Assembly (NCBI RefSeq): GCF_006384975.1
Contig: NZ_CP021645.1
Location: forward strand, 1,144,001-1,208,000
Direction of reading: 5' to 3'
DNA length: 64,000 bases
Origin: Pseudomonas oryzihabitans
Lineage (GTDB): Bacteria; Pseudomonadota; Gammaproteobacteria; Pseudomonadales; Pseudomonadaceae
The notes beneath the pieces are model-generated. The model saw only the letters and a program-made list of their open reading frames with translations, made no database searches and was not told where the DNA came from. The position numbers and the translations under genes were made by a program. This document shows positions 39,264 through 48,435 of this stretch, one piece after another (position 1 is the stretch's first letter; each line of letters begins with the position of its first letter).

Positions 39264-40562
39264 ATGCATACCACCCTGTCTCCAGGGCTGGTCGCCAAGG
39301 TCACCCGGCGCCTGCTGCCCTTCCTGCTGCTGATGTACGTCATGGCCTTTCTCGACCGGGCCAACGTGGGCTTCGCCAAGGTCGCCTTCCAGGCCGATAC
39401 CGGCATCTCCGATGCGGCCTTCGCCTTTGGCGCCGGGGTCTTCTTCGTCGGCTACGCCTTTCTCGAGATTCCCAGCAACCTGATCATGCACCGGGTCGGC
39501 GCCCGGTTGTGGATGTGCCGGATCATGGTGACCTGGGGGCTGATCTCCGCCGCCATGATGTTCGCCCACACGGCGACCACCTTCTATGTGCTGCGCTTCC
39601 TACTCGGGGTGGCCGAAGCCGGCTTCTTCCCGGGCGTCATCCTCTACCTCACCTACTGGTTTCCCTCGCGCTACCGCGCCCGGGCGCTGGGGTTCTTCTA
39701 TTTCGGCGCGCCCCTGGCCTTCATCTTCGGCAGTCCGCTGTCGGGCCTGCTGCTGGAGTTCGACGGCCTTGGCGGTCTGCAGGGCTGGCAATGGATGTTC
39801 CTGGTCGAAGGAGTGCTGGCCAGTCTGGTGGGCATCTGGGCCTGGTTCTACCTGGACAATCGGCCGCGCGATGCCCGCTGGCTGAGCGAGGCGGAAAAGC
39901 AGACCCTGCAACAGGCCCTGGATACCGAGGACGCCGCCAAGCCCCACCATGGCGGGCTGCTGCGCCTGCTCGGCCAGCCGCGCATCCTGCTGCTGTGCAG
40001 CATCTACCTGCTGATCCAGGCCAGCGTCTATGGCGTGGTCTTCTATCTGCCGACCCAGGTGGCCGGGCTGCTCGGGCAGAAGGTCGGGTTGCTGGTCGGC
40101 CTGGTCTCGGCGATTCCCTGGGTCTGCGCCCTGCTCGCCGCCTGGCTGATCCCCAGCTGGTCGGATCGCACCGGCGAGCGCCGTCGCACCGCCGCCGCCA
40201 CCCTGGCCCTTTCCGGCCTGGGCATCGCCGCCTCGGTGACCTTCTCACCGCTCTATGCGCTGATCGCCCTGTGCTTCGCCGCCGCCGGCTTCATCGCCGT
40301 TCAGCCGCTGTTCTGGACCTTTCCGTCCGACCAGTTGCGCGGTAGCGCCGCCGCGGGCGGCATCGCCCTGATCAATACCTGCGGCGCCATCGGCGGCTTC
40401 ATCGCGCCCCTGGCCAAGCGCTGGGCCGAGGTGACCTTTGCCCACCCCGGCGCCGGCCTCTATCTGCTCGCCGGCACCACCCTGGTCGCCGCCGCCCTGA
40501 TCCTCGGCCTGCGCCGACGCGACCAGGCCGATCCCCAACCCCAGCTCACGCCCAGTCATTGA
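39264..40562 (+). CDS. MFS transporter, ACS family (probable L-rhamnonate uptake)
   Basis: A 432-residue, 12-helix major facilitator of the anion:cation symporter family that imports sugar acids such as glucarate, galactonate and rhamnonate. The family signature is visible in MYVMAFLDRANVGFAK (helix 1) and YLTYWFPSRYRARALGFF (helix 4). The ATG at MHTTLSP has AGAGAG upstream. It is first in the rhamnonate operon and 12 bases from the dehydratase gene, so it is the best candidate for the RhmT role. Confidence 0.87.
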   Translation: MHTTLSPGLVAKVTRRLLPFLLLMYVMAFLDRANVGFAKVAFQADTGISDAAFAFGAGVFFVGYAFLEIPSNLIMHRVGARLWMCRIMVTWGLISAAMMFAHTATTFYVLRFLLGVAEAGFFPGVILYLTYWFPSRYRARALGFFYFGAPLAFIFGSPLSGLLLEFDGLGGLQGWQWMFLVEGVLASLVGIWAWFYLDNRPRDARWLSEAEKQTLQQALDTEDAAKPHHGGLLRLLGQPRILLLCSIYLLIQASVYGVVFYLPTQVAGLLGQKVGLLVGLVSAIPWVCALLAAWLIPSWSDRTGERRRTAAATLALSGLGIAASVTFSPLYALIALCFAAAGFIAVQPLFWTFPSDQLRGSAAAGGIALINTCGAIGGFIAPLAKRWAEVTFAHPGAGLYLLAGTTLVAAALILGLRRRDQADPQPQLTPSH

Positions 40563-40574
40563 GGGAGCCTCGCC

Positions 40575-41759
40575 ATGCCCCTACCCACCATCAAGCAGGT
40601 GCGCGCCTACACCCTTCGCGGCGGCGGCGCCGACTACCACGACCAGGGCGACGGCCACTGGATCGACGACCACATCGCCACGCCCATGGCCAAGTACCCG
40701 GAATACCGCCAGAGCCGGCGCAGCTTCGGCATCAACGTGCTGGGCACCCTGGTGGTGGAGGTCGAGGCCAGCGACGGCACCGTGGGCTTCGCCGTCACCA
40801 CCGGCGGCGAGCTGGGCGCCTTCATCGTCGAGCGGCACCTGGCGCGCTTCCTGGAGGGGGCCAAGGTCACCGACCTGGAAAAGATCTGGGACCAGATGTA
40901 CCTCTCCACCCTCTACTACGGGCGCAAGGGCATCGTGCTCAACACCATCTCCGGGGTGGATCTCGCGCTCTGGGACCTGCTCGGCAAGCTGCGCCAGGAG
41001 CCGGTGCACCAGTTGCTCGGCGGCGCGGTGCGCGACGAATTGCAGTTCTATGCCACCGGCGCCCGGCCGGACCTGGCCAAGGAGATGGGCTTCATCGGCG
41101 GCAAGCTGCCGCTGCAGCATGGCCCGGCCGAGGGCGAGGAAGGCCTGCGCAAGAACCTGGAGGCCCTGGCGACCATGCGCGAGCGGGTCGGCGACGACTT
41201 CTGGCTGATGCTCGACTGCTGGATGAGCCTCGACCTCAACTACGCCACCCGCCTGGCCCAGGGCGCCCAGCAGTTCGGCCTGAAGTGGATCGAGGAGGCG
41301 CTGCCGCCGGACGACTACTGGGGCTATGCCGAACTCAAACGCAATGTGCCACGCGGCATGCTGGTGACCACCGGCGAGCACGAGGCCACCCGCTGGGGCT
41401 TCCGCCTGCTTCTGGAGATGGGTTGCTGCGACATCCTGCAGCCGGACGTCGGCTGGTGCGGCGGCCTCACCGAGTTGATGCGCATCTCCGCCCTGGCCGA
41501 TGCCCACAATGCCCTGGTGGTGCCCCACGGCTCCTCGGTCTACAGCTATCACTTCGTCATCACCCGCACCAACAGTCCCTTCGCCGAGTTCCTGATGATG
41601 GCGCCCAAGGCCGACGAGGTGGTGCCCATGTTCCATCCGCAACTCCTCGACGAACCCGTCCCGATGCGCGGCCGCCTGCGCGCCTCGGCGCTGGATCGGC
41701 CCGGCTTCGGCGTGCGCCTCAATCCGGAATGCGCCCTGGAACGTCCCTATCGCCACTGA
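40575..41759 (+). CDS. rhmD: L-rhamnonate dehydratase
   Basis: Enolase-superfamily enzyme converting L-rhamnonate to 2-keto-3-deoxy-L-rhamnonate. The 394-residue protein has the N-terminal capping domain with [17 protein letters not shown] and [13 protein letters not shown], metal ligands D, E and E in [20 protein letters not shown] and [12 protein letters not shown], and the catalytic histidine in [13 protein letters not shown]. These are specific enough for RhmD. It sits between two MFS genes and ahead of the matching aldolase. Confidence 0.93.
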   Translation: MPLPTIKQVRAYTLRGGGADYHDQGDGHWIDDHIATPMAKYPEYRQSRRSFGINVLGTLVVEVEASDGTVGFAVTTGGELGAFIVERHLARFLEGAKVTDLEKIWDQMYLSTLYYGRKGIVLNTISGVDLALWDLLGKLRQEPVHQLLGGAVRDELQFYATGARPDLAKEMGFIGGKLPLQHGPAEGEEGLRKNLEALATMRERVGDDFWLMLDCWMSLDLNYATRLAQGAQQFGLKWIEEALPPDDYWGYAELKRNVPRGMLVTTGEHEATRWGFRLLLEMGCCDILQPDVGWCGGLTELMRISALADAHNALVVPHGSSVYSYHFVITRTNSPFAEFLMMAPKADEVVPMFHPQLLDEPVPMRGRLRASALDRPGFGVRLNPECALERPYRH

Positions 41760-41780
41760 GGCCTTGCCCAGGAGGGCTGG

Positions 41781-43115
41781 ATGAAAGCGACCCAAGAGAC
41801 CCTGGCGACGCCCCTGCCGGATGCGCGCCCCGCGGCGACGCCGCTGCCACCCAAGAGTGCCCGCCTCAAGCGGGTCCAGGTGATCGCCCTGGCGCTGCTG
41901 GTGCTGGCCGGCTTCGTCAACTACCTGGACCGCAGCACCCTGGCCATCGCCAACCAGACCATCAGCGGCGAGCTGGGCTTCACGCCGACCGAGATGGGCC
42001 TGCTGCTGTCGGCCTTCGCCTGGGCCTATGCCTTTGCCCAGTTGCCCATCGGCGGTCTGCTGGATCGCTTCGGTGCGCGCCTGACCCTGGGCCTGGGCAT
42101 CTGCCTCTGGTCCCTCGCCCAGGGCGTGCTGGGGCTGCTCAGCAGCCTGCACCTGATGATCCTCGCCCGCGTCGGCCTGGGCATTGGCGAGGCGCCGCAA
42201 TTCCCGGCCGGCGCCAAGGTGGTCAGCGAGTGGTTCAATGTGCGCGAGCGCGGCCTGCCCTCCGGCATCTTCAACCTCTCCTCCTCCCTGGGACCGGCGA
42301 TCTCCCAGCCGATCCTCACCGCCCTGCTGCTGTGGCTGGGCTGGCGGCAGATGTTCATCGCCATGGGCGTGCTCGGGATCGCCGTGGCGGCGCTCTGGTA
42401 CCTGAGCTATCGCGATCGGGTCCAGGTGGCGCTGGACGCCGCCGAGCGGGCGCACCTGGACGCCGGGCTGCCCCCCCAGGACGCCGGCCAGCGACTGACC
42501 TTCGCCGACTGGCTGGGGCTGTTCCGCCGCCGCCTGACCTGGGGCGTGGTGATCGGCTACGTCGGCATCATCTACATGCTGTCGCTGTTCCTGACCTGGC
42601 TGCCGGCCTACCTGGAGCGGGTCCACCACCTGTCCCTGTCCCAGGCCGGCTGGGTCGCCAGCCTGCCGTTCCTGGCCGGCGCCTGTGGCGTGATCGGCGG
42701 CGGCCTGCTGGTGGATCGCCTGACCCGCAGCGGGCGCAGCCTGGCCTTCAGTCGCAAGCTGCCGATCTGCGGCGGCCTGGCCGCGGCCGGGCTGTTCGCC
42801 CTGTGCAGCGCCGGGGTGACCGGCATCGGCAGCGTCATCCTCTGCTTCAGCCTGGCGCTGTTCAGCCTCAACGTGGCGGTGGCCGGCACCTGGTCACTGG
42901 TGAGCGTCGCCGTGCCCTCGCACCAGGTCGCCTCGCTGGCCAGCATCCAGAACTTCGGTGGCTACTTCGGCGGCGCCTTCGCTCCGGTCATCACCGGCAT
43001 GATCGTCCAGCAGACCGGCTCCTTCGGCCTCGCCCTCGGCATCGCCGCCGCCGTCGCGGTGGCCGGTGCCCTGAGCTACGGCCTGCTGGTCCAGTTGCCC
43101 GATACCTCTTCCTGA
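41781..43115 (+). CDS. Second MFS transporter of the rhamnonate operon
   Basis: A 444-residue, 12-helix ACS-family transporter with a 30-residue cytosolic N-terminal tail, then [18 protein letters not shown] (helix 1) and [16 protein letters not shown] in the helix 4 region. It is only distantly similar to the first transporter of the operon, so it is not a recent duplicate. It may take up a related acid (for example galactonate, lyxonate or mannonate) that enters the same dehydratase-aldolase route. Confidence 0.85.
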   Translation: MKATQETLATPLPDARPAATPLPPKSARLKRVQVIALALLVLAGFVNYLDRSTLAIANQTISGELGFTPTEMGLLLSAFAWAYAFAQLPIGGLLDRFGARLTLGLGICLWSLAQGVLGLLSSLHLMILARVGLGIGEAPQFPAGAKVVSEWFNVRERGLPSGIFNLSSSLGPAISQPILTALLLWLGWRQMFIAMGVLGIAVAALWYLSYRDRVQVALDAAERAHLDAGLPPQDAGQRLTFADWLGLFRRRLTWGVVIGYVGIIYMLSLFLTWLPAYLERVHHLSLSQAGWVASLPFLAGACGVIGGGLLVDRLTRSGRSLAFSRKLPICGGLAAAGLFALCSAGVTGIGSVILCFSLALFSLNVAVAGTWSLVSVAVPSHQVASLASIQNFGGYFGGAFAPVITGMIVQQTGSFGLALGIAAAVAVAGALSYGLLVQLPDTSS

Positions 43116-43131
43116 ACCCGTTGGAGCCCTT

Positions 43132-43941
43132 ATGGACCTGCCCCGCAACCCCTTCAAGACCCGCCTGGCGGGCCGCGACACCCTCTATGGCCTCTGGGCC
43201 GGCTTCGCCACCGGCTATGCCGCCGAGATCGCCGCCGGCACCGGCTACGACTGGCTGCTGATCGACGGCGAACACGCGCCTAACACGGTGCCGAGCATCC
43301 TCGCCCAGTTGCAGGCGGTGGCGCCCTACCCCACGGCGCCGGTGGTGCGCTGCGTGACCGGTGACGCGGTGCTGATCAAGCAACTGCTGGACATCGGCGT
43401 GCAGACGCTGATGGTGCCCATGGTGGAGACCGCCGAGCAGGCCCATGCCCTGGTGCGGGCCATGCGCTATCCACCCCACGGCATCCGCGGCGTCGGCGGC
43501 GGCCTGGCCCGCGCCACCCGCTGGGACGCGGTGCCCGACTATCTGCACAGCGCCCATACCGAGCTGTGCCTGATCGTCCAGGTGGAGTCGCGCCTGGGCA
43601 GCGACAACGTCGCCGAGATCGCCGCGGTGGACGGGGTGGACGCCGTCTTCGTCGGCCCGGCGGACCTCTCCAGCGGCCTGGGCCATGCCGGCAATCCGGG
43701 CCATCCCGAGGTACAGGCGCGCATCCGCACGGCCATCGAGGCGACCCTGGCCGCCGGCAAGGTAGCCGGCATCCTGGCGCCCCAGGAAGACGATGCCCGG
43801 CGCTATCGCGACTGGGGTTGCCAGTTCGTCGCCGTCGGCATCGACATCAGCCTGTTCCGCCAGGCGGCCCTGGCCAACCTGGCCCGCTATCGTCCGCTGG
43901 ATGCGCTCCAGGCGCCCCAGGCGTCCTCTCGTACCTACTGA
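43132..43941 (+). CDS. rhmA: 2-keto-3-deoxy-L-rhamnonate aldolase (HpcH/HpaI family)
   Basis: A 269-residue class II aldolase that splits 2-keto-3-deoxy-rhamnonate to pyruvate and lactaldehyde. Key motifs are [11 protein letters not shown] (catalytic His), [21 protein letters not shown] and [14 protein letters not shown] with the metal-binding Glu and Asp. It resembles RhmA/YfaU and GarL. It is the last gene of the operon, 16 bases after the second MFS gene and followed by a hairpin. Lactaldehyde dehydrogenase is not in the window. Confidence 0.9.
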   Translation: MDLPRNPFKTRLAGRDTLYGLWAGFATGYAAEIAAGTGYDWLLIDGEHAPNTVPSILAQLQAVAPYPTAPVVRCVTGDAVLIKQLLDIGVQTLMVPMVETAEQAHALVRAMRYPPHGIRGVGGGLARATRWDAVPDYLHSAHTELCLIVQVESRLGSDNVAEIAAVDGVDAVFVGPADLSSGLGHAGNPGHPEVQARIRTAIEATLAAGKVAGILAPQEDDARRYRDWGCQFVAVGIDISLFRQAALANLARYRPLDALQAPQASSRTY

Positions 43942-43948
43942 CTCAGCA

Positions 43949-43978
43949 GCGGCTGCCCAGCCGAAATCGGCAGCCGCT
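43949..43978 (+). terminator. Hairpin after rhmA
   Basis: AGCGGCTGCC pairs perfectly with GGCAGCCGCT around a ten-base loop, eight bases past the stop. No U-run follows. Confidence 0.5.
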
Positions 43979-44236
43979 CGATCAAGCCTCAATCCCGCTG
44001 CCCAGCTACTAACAGCCGCATTACCCGGTGCGAACGACACGGCGTTCGCTGCCTATACGGCCTGGGCAACGTCGCCGGCAGCCTACGTGACCTTACCTGC
44101 TGCACCAGGCGAGACATGACTCTGAGGCGTGCCGACATAGCTCCAAATGCAGGCGGTGATAGCACGCCTTGACCAGAAAAGGGGCATTCCGCCGAAGCCA
44201 TTCAGAACCGCTGCCCGTAAACACGGCGGCGCGGTC
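43979..44236. other. Intergenic stretch upstream of the chemoreceptor-like gene
   Basis: About 260 bases between the rhmA hairpin and the sigma-54 promoter. I see no gene. It is the natural place for an enhancer-binding-protein site, but no clear repeated palindrome stands out. Confidence 0.45.
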
Positions 44237-44252
44237 TGGCACAAGCCTTGCA
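44237..44252 (+). promoter_or_regulatory. Sigma-54 (RpoN) promoter
   Basis: TGGCAC-AAGCC-TTGCA matches the RpoN consensus, with the invariant GG and GC exactly ten bases apart. It drives rightward into the chemoreceptor-like gene, with a predicted leader of about 150 bases. Confidence 0.75.
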
Positions 44253-44411
44253 ATTCCTAAAAGGAATAATTTTTAACCAGCACTTCTAGAACATCCGTTT
44301 GCCCTTTCTACCGATCATTGCTCAAGCCACCGTCACCTCCGTTTTGAGGATTCTGTGATGAGAGAAAGGAGAACCCTTTCCTTTATCGACCTGAAGCCCA
44401 AGGAATCCATT

Positions 44412-46198
44412 ATGGCCTGGTTCAAGCCCTCTCCCTCCCCTACACCGGCCTGGCAGGTCGCCCTGCTCGCCGGTGATGTCGAAGGCGCCCTGCGCCTCGA
44501 CGACGGCAACCTTCCCGCGCGCCTGCGCGAGTTTCTGGAGCGCGGTCGGATCCAGCCCGAGCAGGACGGCGAGGGTCCCGCTCTGAGCCTGCTCTGCCAG
44601 CGTCTGGACGCCTTGCAGCGTCATGCCCTGCAAGCGGTCGAGCAGACCGAGAACAGTCTGTCCGAGATCGCCGTACGCAGCGGCGAACAACTGACCTATC
44701 TCGATGACACCCGGGGTTTCCTCGATCACAGCAGTCAGAGTGCCGACGAGTTACGTCAGGCGCTGGCCCGCGAGTTGGAAGAGACCCGGCAGTTCTTCGC
44801 CCAGCAATTCGCCGAACTGCAGCAGGCCATCGAGGAACGTGCCCACGCCTCGCATCAGGTGATCCGCGCCATCGACGAGATCGGCCGCACTGTGCAACTG
44901 CTTTCGATCAACGCGGCCATCGAGGCGGCGCATGCCGGCGAGGCTTCGCGGTCGTCGCCACGGAGATCCGCGACCTGGCCCAACGTACCCAGGTCAACAC
45001 CCAACAGGCCTTCACGCAGATCGACATGTCGCAGGTTGGTACCCAGCTTCATACCCTGCTGGGTAGCGCCGAATCGCAGTTGCATCAGCTCAGTGGCAAG
45101 GTCGGCACCTCGCTGAGCAGTCTGCACGGACTGTTCGACCAGATGGACAAGCGCCTCGACCAGATCGAGGGCAACAATCGCGTCATCGTGGCAGGCGTGC
45201 AACTCGGCCAGAGCGCCAATTCGCAACTGCGCGAACGGGGCAGTTGGAGCCGAGCACTGCTCAGCGACCTGCAGTCGGCCTATGCCAGCCACCCCCCGTC
45301 GCAGGGGCTGCGGCGTCTACTGCAAGAGGAACGCCTACAATCTGATCCGCACTACGACCGACTGGCCGACATCCGCGCCCGGGGTGAAATCCGCGTGGCG
45401 ATAGAGCCGGCCTTCAAGGGCCTGTCCTTTCGCACCGAACCGGGTGCCGAACTGCAGGGACTGGACGCTGACTTGGCGCGTGCCTTCGCGCGCTGGCTGG
45501 GCGTGCGGTGCCGCTTCATCGAGCATCCCTGGGATCGCTGCCTGCAGTTGCTGGAGGCCGGGGCGCAACGGCGGGACAACGAGGCCGACCTGGTGTGGAG
45601 CGCCCTCCCGCCGATGCCCGGCTACGATCGGGTAGCCTTTTCCGCACCCTATGTGTTCCTGCCCTATGTGCTGGCCCGGCGGGCCGGCGACGAGCGCATC
45701 CGCGGCGTCCAAGACCTCGCCGGCAAGGTCCTCGGCTGCATCAATGACCCGGCCGCCCTGGCGGCCCTGGAGGCCTGCGGTCTGCGCTGGCAAGCCAACC
45801 GCAGCAAGCCTGGTGGCAAGGTCGAACTGGCCAACCTACTGGCTTATGGCGACCAAAGCCTGATCCACGACTGCCTGGCCAATGCCACGGTGGACGCTTT
45901 CGCCGTTGATTTGCCCATCTATCACTGGGCCTGCCAGGGCGAGCACAGTCCCTGGCGCGGACGCCTGGAGATCCTCCCCGGCAATCTCAGCCCGACGCTC
46001 TGGTACTACTCGGCAGCGGTAGCCAACCAGCCGGGCAATGCCACGCTGCTCTCCGCCATCGACAGCTTCATCAACCACTATCGCAGCCAACCGGCCTATC
46101 ACGAACTGGTGCAACGCTGGCTGGGCAAGGTCTACGACGACGCGCACTGGCGCTTCGCGCCGGGTATCCACGACGCCCGCAGCCTGACCAGCGCCTGA
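44412..46198 (+). pseudogene. Frameshifted soluble chemoreceptor fused to a solute-binding (SBP_bac_3) domain
   Basis: Two overlapping frames form one broken gene. The first (from MAWFKPSPSP, with AAGGA upstream) is a helical methyl-accepting signalling domain up to SINAAIEAAHAGE; the second resumes at GFAVVATEIRDLAQRTQ (44942) and runs through more coiled coil into a solute-binding domain of the amino-acid type (EIRVAIEPAFKGLSF, then FSAPYVFLPYVLARR). The receptor family normally has three or four residues (such as E-A-G-R) at the join, so about ten bases are missing at 44940-44942. No membrane helix or signal peptide is seen, so the intact ancestor would have been a cytoplasmic protein with a binding domain placed after the signalling domain, an unusual order. 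Sequencing error is possible but a ten-base loss makes it less likely. Confidence 0.75.
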
Positions 46199-46759
46199 AC
46201 CTGGACTCGAAGGCCGCCGAGAACAAAGCCAGCTGGCAGGCGACAGCAGGGCCTGCGCCACCACCCAGGCCTAACGCCTGCACAGGAGCCAGACGTGCGC
46301 GGCTTTCCACGCAACGCACTGATATCTCGCGCTCATCGAGCGTACCGGCGCACGCAACCTTGACGATGGCCTACCCGGTTGCCTGGCAAAAGATGTCGGC
46401 GATTTCCGCGCTATCCTCCATTGGCTTACGGGTAACGGCCTGCACCCTAGGAGGGAGGTCCACACCATCTGCCTTGCTTCTTCCTCCGTGTGTTATCTCC
46501 CATCCAACGGCACGGCGCGAGCCTGAGGCGATCAGCTTGGTAAGGCTGGAAATAGATGTCGAAAAGCCTGGCGGCAAACAAATGGTCCACCTGCGTGCGG
46601 CATCAGCGGACCGCCCCACCCAACATGCAGGGCAGGTCATGCAGGTCGATCATCTACTTGGGCTTTTCCCACCGAACAGGGGCCTATAGGGGCAACGACT
46701 CGACAGCGGTACCCTTGCGGGCAAGACCGGCAGCGTCTCCATCCGATAGATCGAAGTTT
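46199..46759. other. Intergenic region without supported genes
   Basis: About 560 bases between the chemoreceptor remnant and the amtB terminator. Several short frames exist on both strands but none resembles a protein family or has a ribosome-binding site worth reporting. It may be decayed sequence. Confidence 0.5.
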
Positions 46760-46808
46760 TATAAGAAGAAGAGCGCACCGCCCCAGGCAATGCAGGGACG
46801 GCACGCTC
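46760..46808 (-). terminator. Intrinsic terminator of amtB
   Basis: On the minus strand GAGCGTGCCGTCCC and GGGGCGGTGCGCTC form a 14-base stem with three G-U pairs, followed by TTCTTCTTAT, about 60 bases past the amtB stop. Confidence 0.7.
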
Positions 46809-46867
46809 AGAGCGGGACATCAGCCACCGCAGCGTCCAGAGTGGCTGGCTCAAGCAGGAGACCGATT

Positions 46868-48181
46868 TCAGCTGTAGGCTTTTTCGCCATGCTGGAGCAG
46901 GTCCAACCCTTGCTCCTCCACCTCTTCGTCGACGCGCAGCCCGCGGGTCAGTACCCGGGTGATGCTGAGCAACAGGAAGGTCATGACGCCGCAGAAGACC
47001 ACGGTGAAGATGACGCTCTTGAGTTGGATGAGGACCTGGCTGACGATGGAGATGTCCTGGTAGCCGCCCAGGCTCTTGGCGGCGAAGACGCCGGTGAGCA
47101 AGGAGCCGACGATGCCGCCGATCCCGTGTAGGCCGAAGGCGTCGAGGGCGTCGTCGTAGCCGAAGGTACGCTTGAGATAGACCACTGCAGCGTAGCAGAT
47201 GGCGCCGGTCACCAGGCCCATCACCAGCGCACCGGCCGGACCGACGAAGCCGCAGGCCGGGGTGATGGCGACCAAGCCGGCCAGGGCACCGGACGCCACG
47301 CCCAGGGCACTGGCCTTGCCGGTGCGCAGCCATTCCACCGCAAGCCAGCCGAGAATACCGGCGCAAGCGGCGATCTGGGTGGTGAGCATGGCCATGCCGG
47401 CGCTGGCGCTGGCAGCCACCGCGGAGCCGACGTTGAAGCCGAACCAGCCGACCCATAGCAAGGCGGCCCCGGTCAGGGCGAAGCCCAGATTGTGCGGCGG
47501 CATGGCCTGGGTGCTGTAGCCCTGGCGGCGTCCGAGCATCACGCAGGCCACCAGTCCGGCAACGCCCGAGTTGATGTGAACAACGGTACCACCAGCGAAT
47601 TCGAGGATGCCCCAGTCATAGAGCAGCCCACCCGGGCCGCTCCAGGCCATGTGCGCCAAAGGCAGGTAGCAGAAAGTGAACCAGAGGGCGCAGAACAGCA
47701 CGGCGGCGCTGAATTTCATCCGCTCGGCGAAGGAGCCGGCGATGATCATCGGCGTGATCAGCGCGAAAGTCATCTGGAAAGTAGCGAAGACGCTTTCCGG
47801 AATGCTGCCGACCTTGCTGTCGCGCACCACGTCGAGCAGCATCCAGTGCTGCAAGCCGCCGATCACGCTGTGCAGGTTGAACTCACCGGCCGCCATGCCG
47901 GTGGTGTCAGCGAATAGGCTGTAGCCGTAGACCATCCACAGTACACCGATCACCCCGGCCACGGTGAAGCTCTGGGTGAATACCGAAAGCAGGTTCTTCG
48001 CCCGCACCAGTCCACCATAGAAGAGCGCCAGGCCCGGGACCAACATCATCAATACCAGCACGCTGGAGATCATCATCCAGGCCGTATCGCCGCTGTCGAG
48101 CTTCGCCTCCTGGGCCAGCGCCATACCCGGTAGCCCGAGGGCTCCTACCAGAACTGCAAACGCCTTGCCTTTACCGATCAT
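46868..48181 (-). CDS. amtB: Ammonium (methylammonium) transporter AmtB
   Basis: A 437-residue Amt/MEP channel. A signal-like first helix (MIGKGKAFAVLVGALGLPGMALA) is followed by 11 helices; the twin-histidine pore residues are in GGTVVHINSGVAGLV and DAFGLHGIGGIVGSLLTG, and the phenylalanine gate lies in FATFQMTFALITP. The ATG has GAAGGAAGC in front. No glnK is next to it, unlike the usual glnK-amtB pair. Instead it lies downstream of, and in the same direction as, the N-methylglutamate synthase genes, with a REP pair in the 250-base gap, so here it probably serves methylammonium uptake as well as ammonium. Confidence 0.93.
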   Translation of the reverse strand: MIGKGKAFAVLVGALGLPGMALAQEAKLDSGDTAWMMISSVLVLMMLVPGLALFYGGLVRAKNLLSVFTQSFTVAGVIGVLWMVYGYSLFADTTGMAAGEFNLHSVIGGLQHWMLLDVVRDSKVGSIPESVFATFQMTFALITPMIIAGSFAERMKFSAAVLFCALWFTFCYLPLAHMAWSGPGGLLYDWGILEFAGGTVVHINSGVAGLVACVMLGRRQGYSTQAMPPHNLGFALTGAALLWVGWFGFNVGSAVAASASAGMAMLTTQIAACAGILGWLAVEWLRTGKASALGVASGALAGLVAITPACGFVGPAGALVMGLVTGAICYAAVVYLKRTFGYDDALDAFGLHGIGGIVGSLLTGVFAAKSLGGYQDISIVSQVLIQLKSVIFTVVFCGVMTFLLLSITRVLTRGLRVDEEVEEQGLDLLQHGEKAYS

Positions 48182-48277
48182 GTCGAGCTTCCTTCGCTGA
48201 GAGATGAAAGGGAACGTGAGTGTTCCAAAGCGTCGGCAGGTCAGGCGACCTGCCGAAACAACCCTTCGTGTGCTTCT

Positions 48278-48341
48278 ATCGCGGCCATGGGCCGCTCCTA
48301 CGGGACATCCGGCTTTTGTAGGAGCGGCCCACGGCCGCGAT
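48278..48341. repeat. Paired REP elements
   Basis: ATCGCGGCCATGGGCCGCTCCTAC (24 bases) faces GTAGGAGCGGCC...GCGAT with one mismatch across a 16-base spacer. This GTAGGAGCGGCC form is a well-known Pseudomonas REP type. Confidence 0.85.
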
Positions 48342-48435
48342 CCGACCAAGCACACCAGGCATGAACGTAGCGGCGAACCGCCACGACCACGATCACAAAA
48401 GCCACCCTTCACAGCGCTAGGGGTGGCCCTACCCA

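Noticed and set aside
40559..43261. A 900-codon plus-strand frame across rhmD and the second MFS gene
   Set aside because: It runs through two well-supported genes in another frame and is Arg/Gly/Pro-rich, typical of out-of-frame high-GC DNA.
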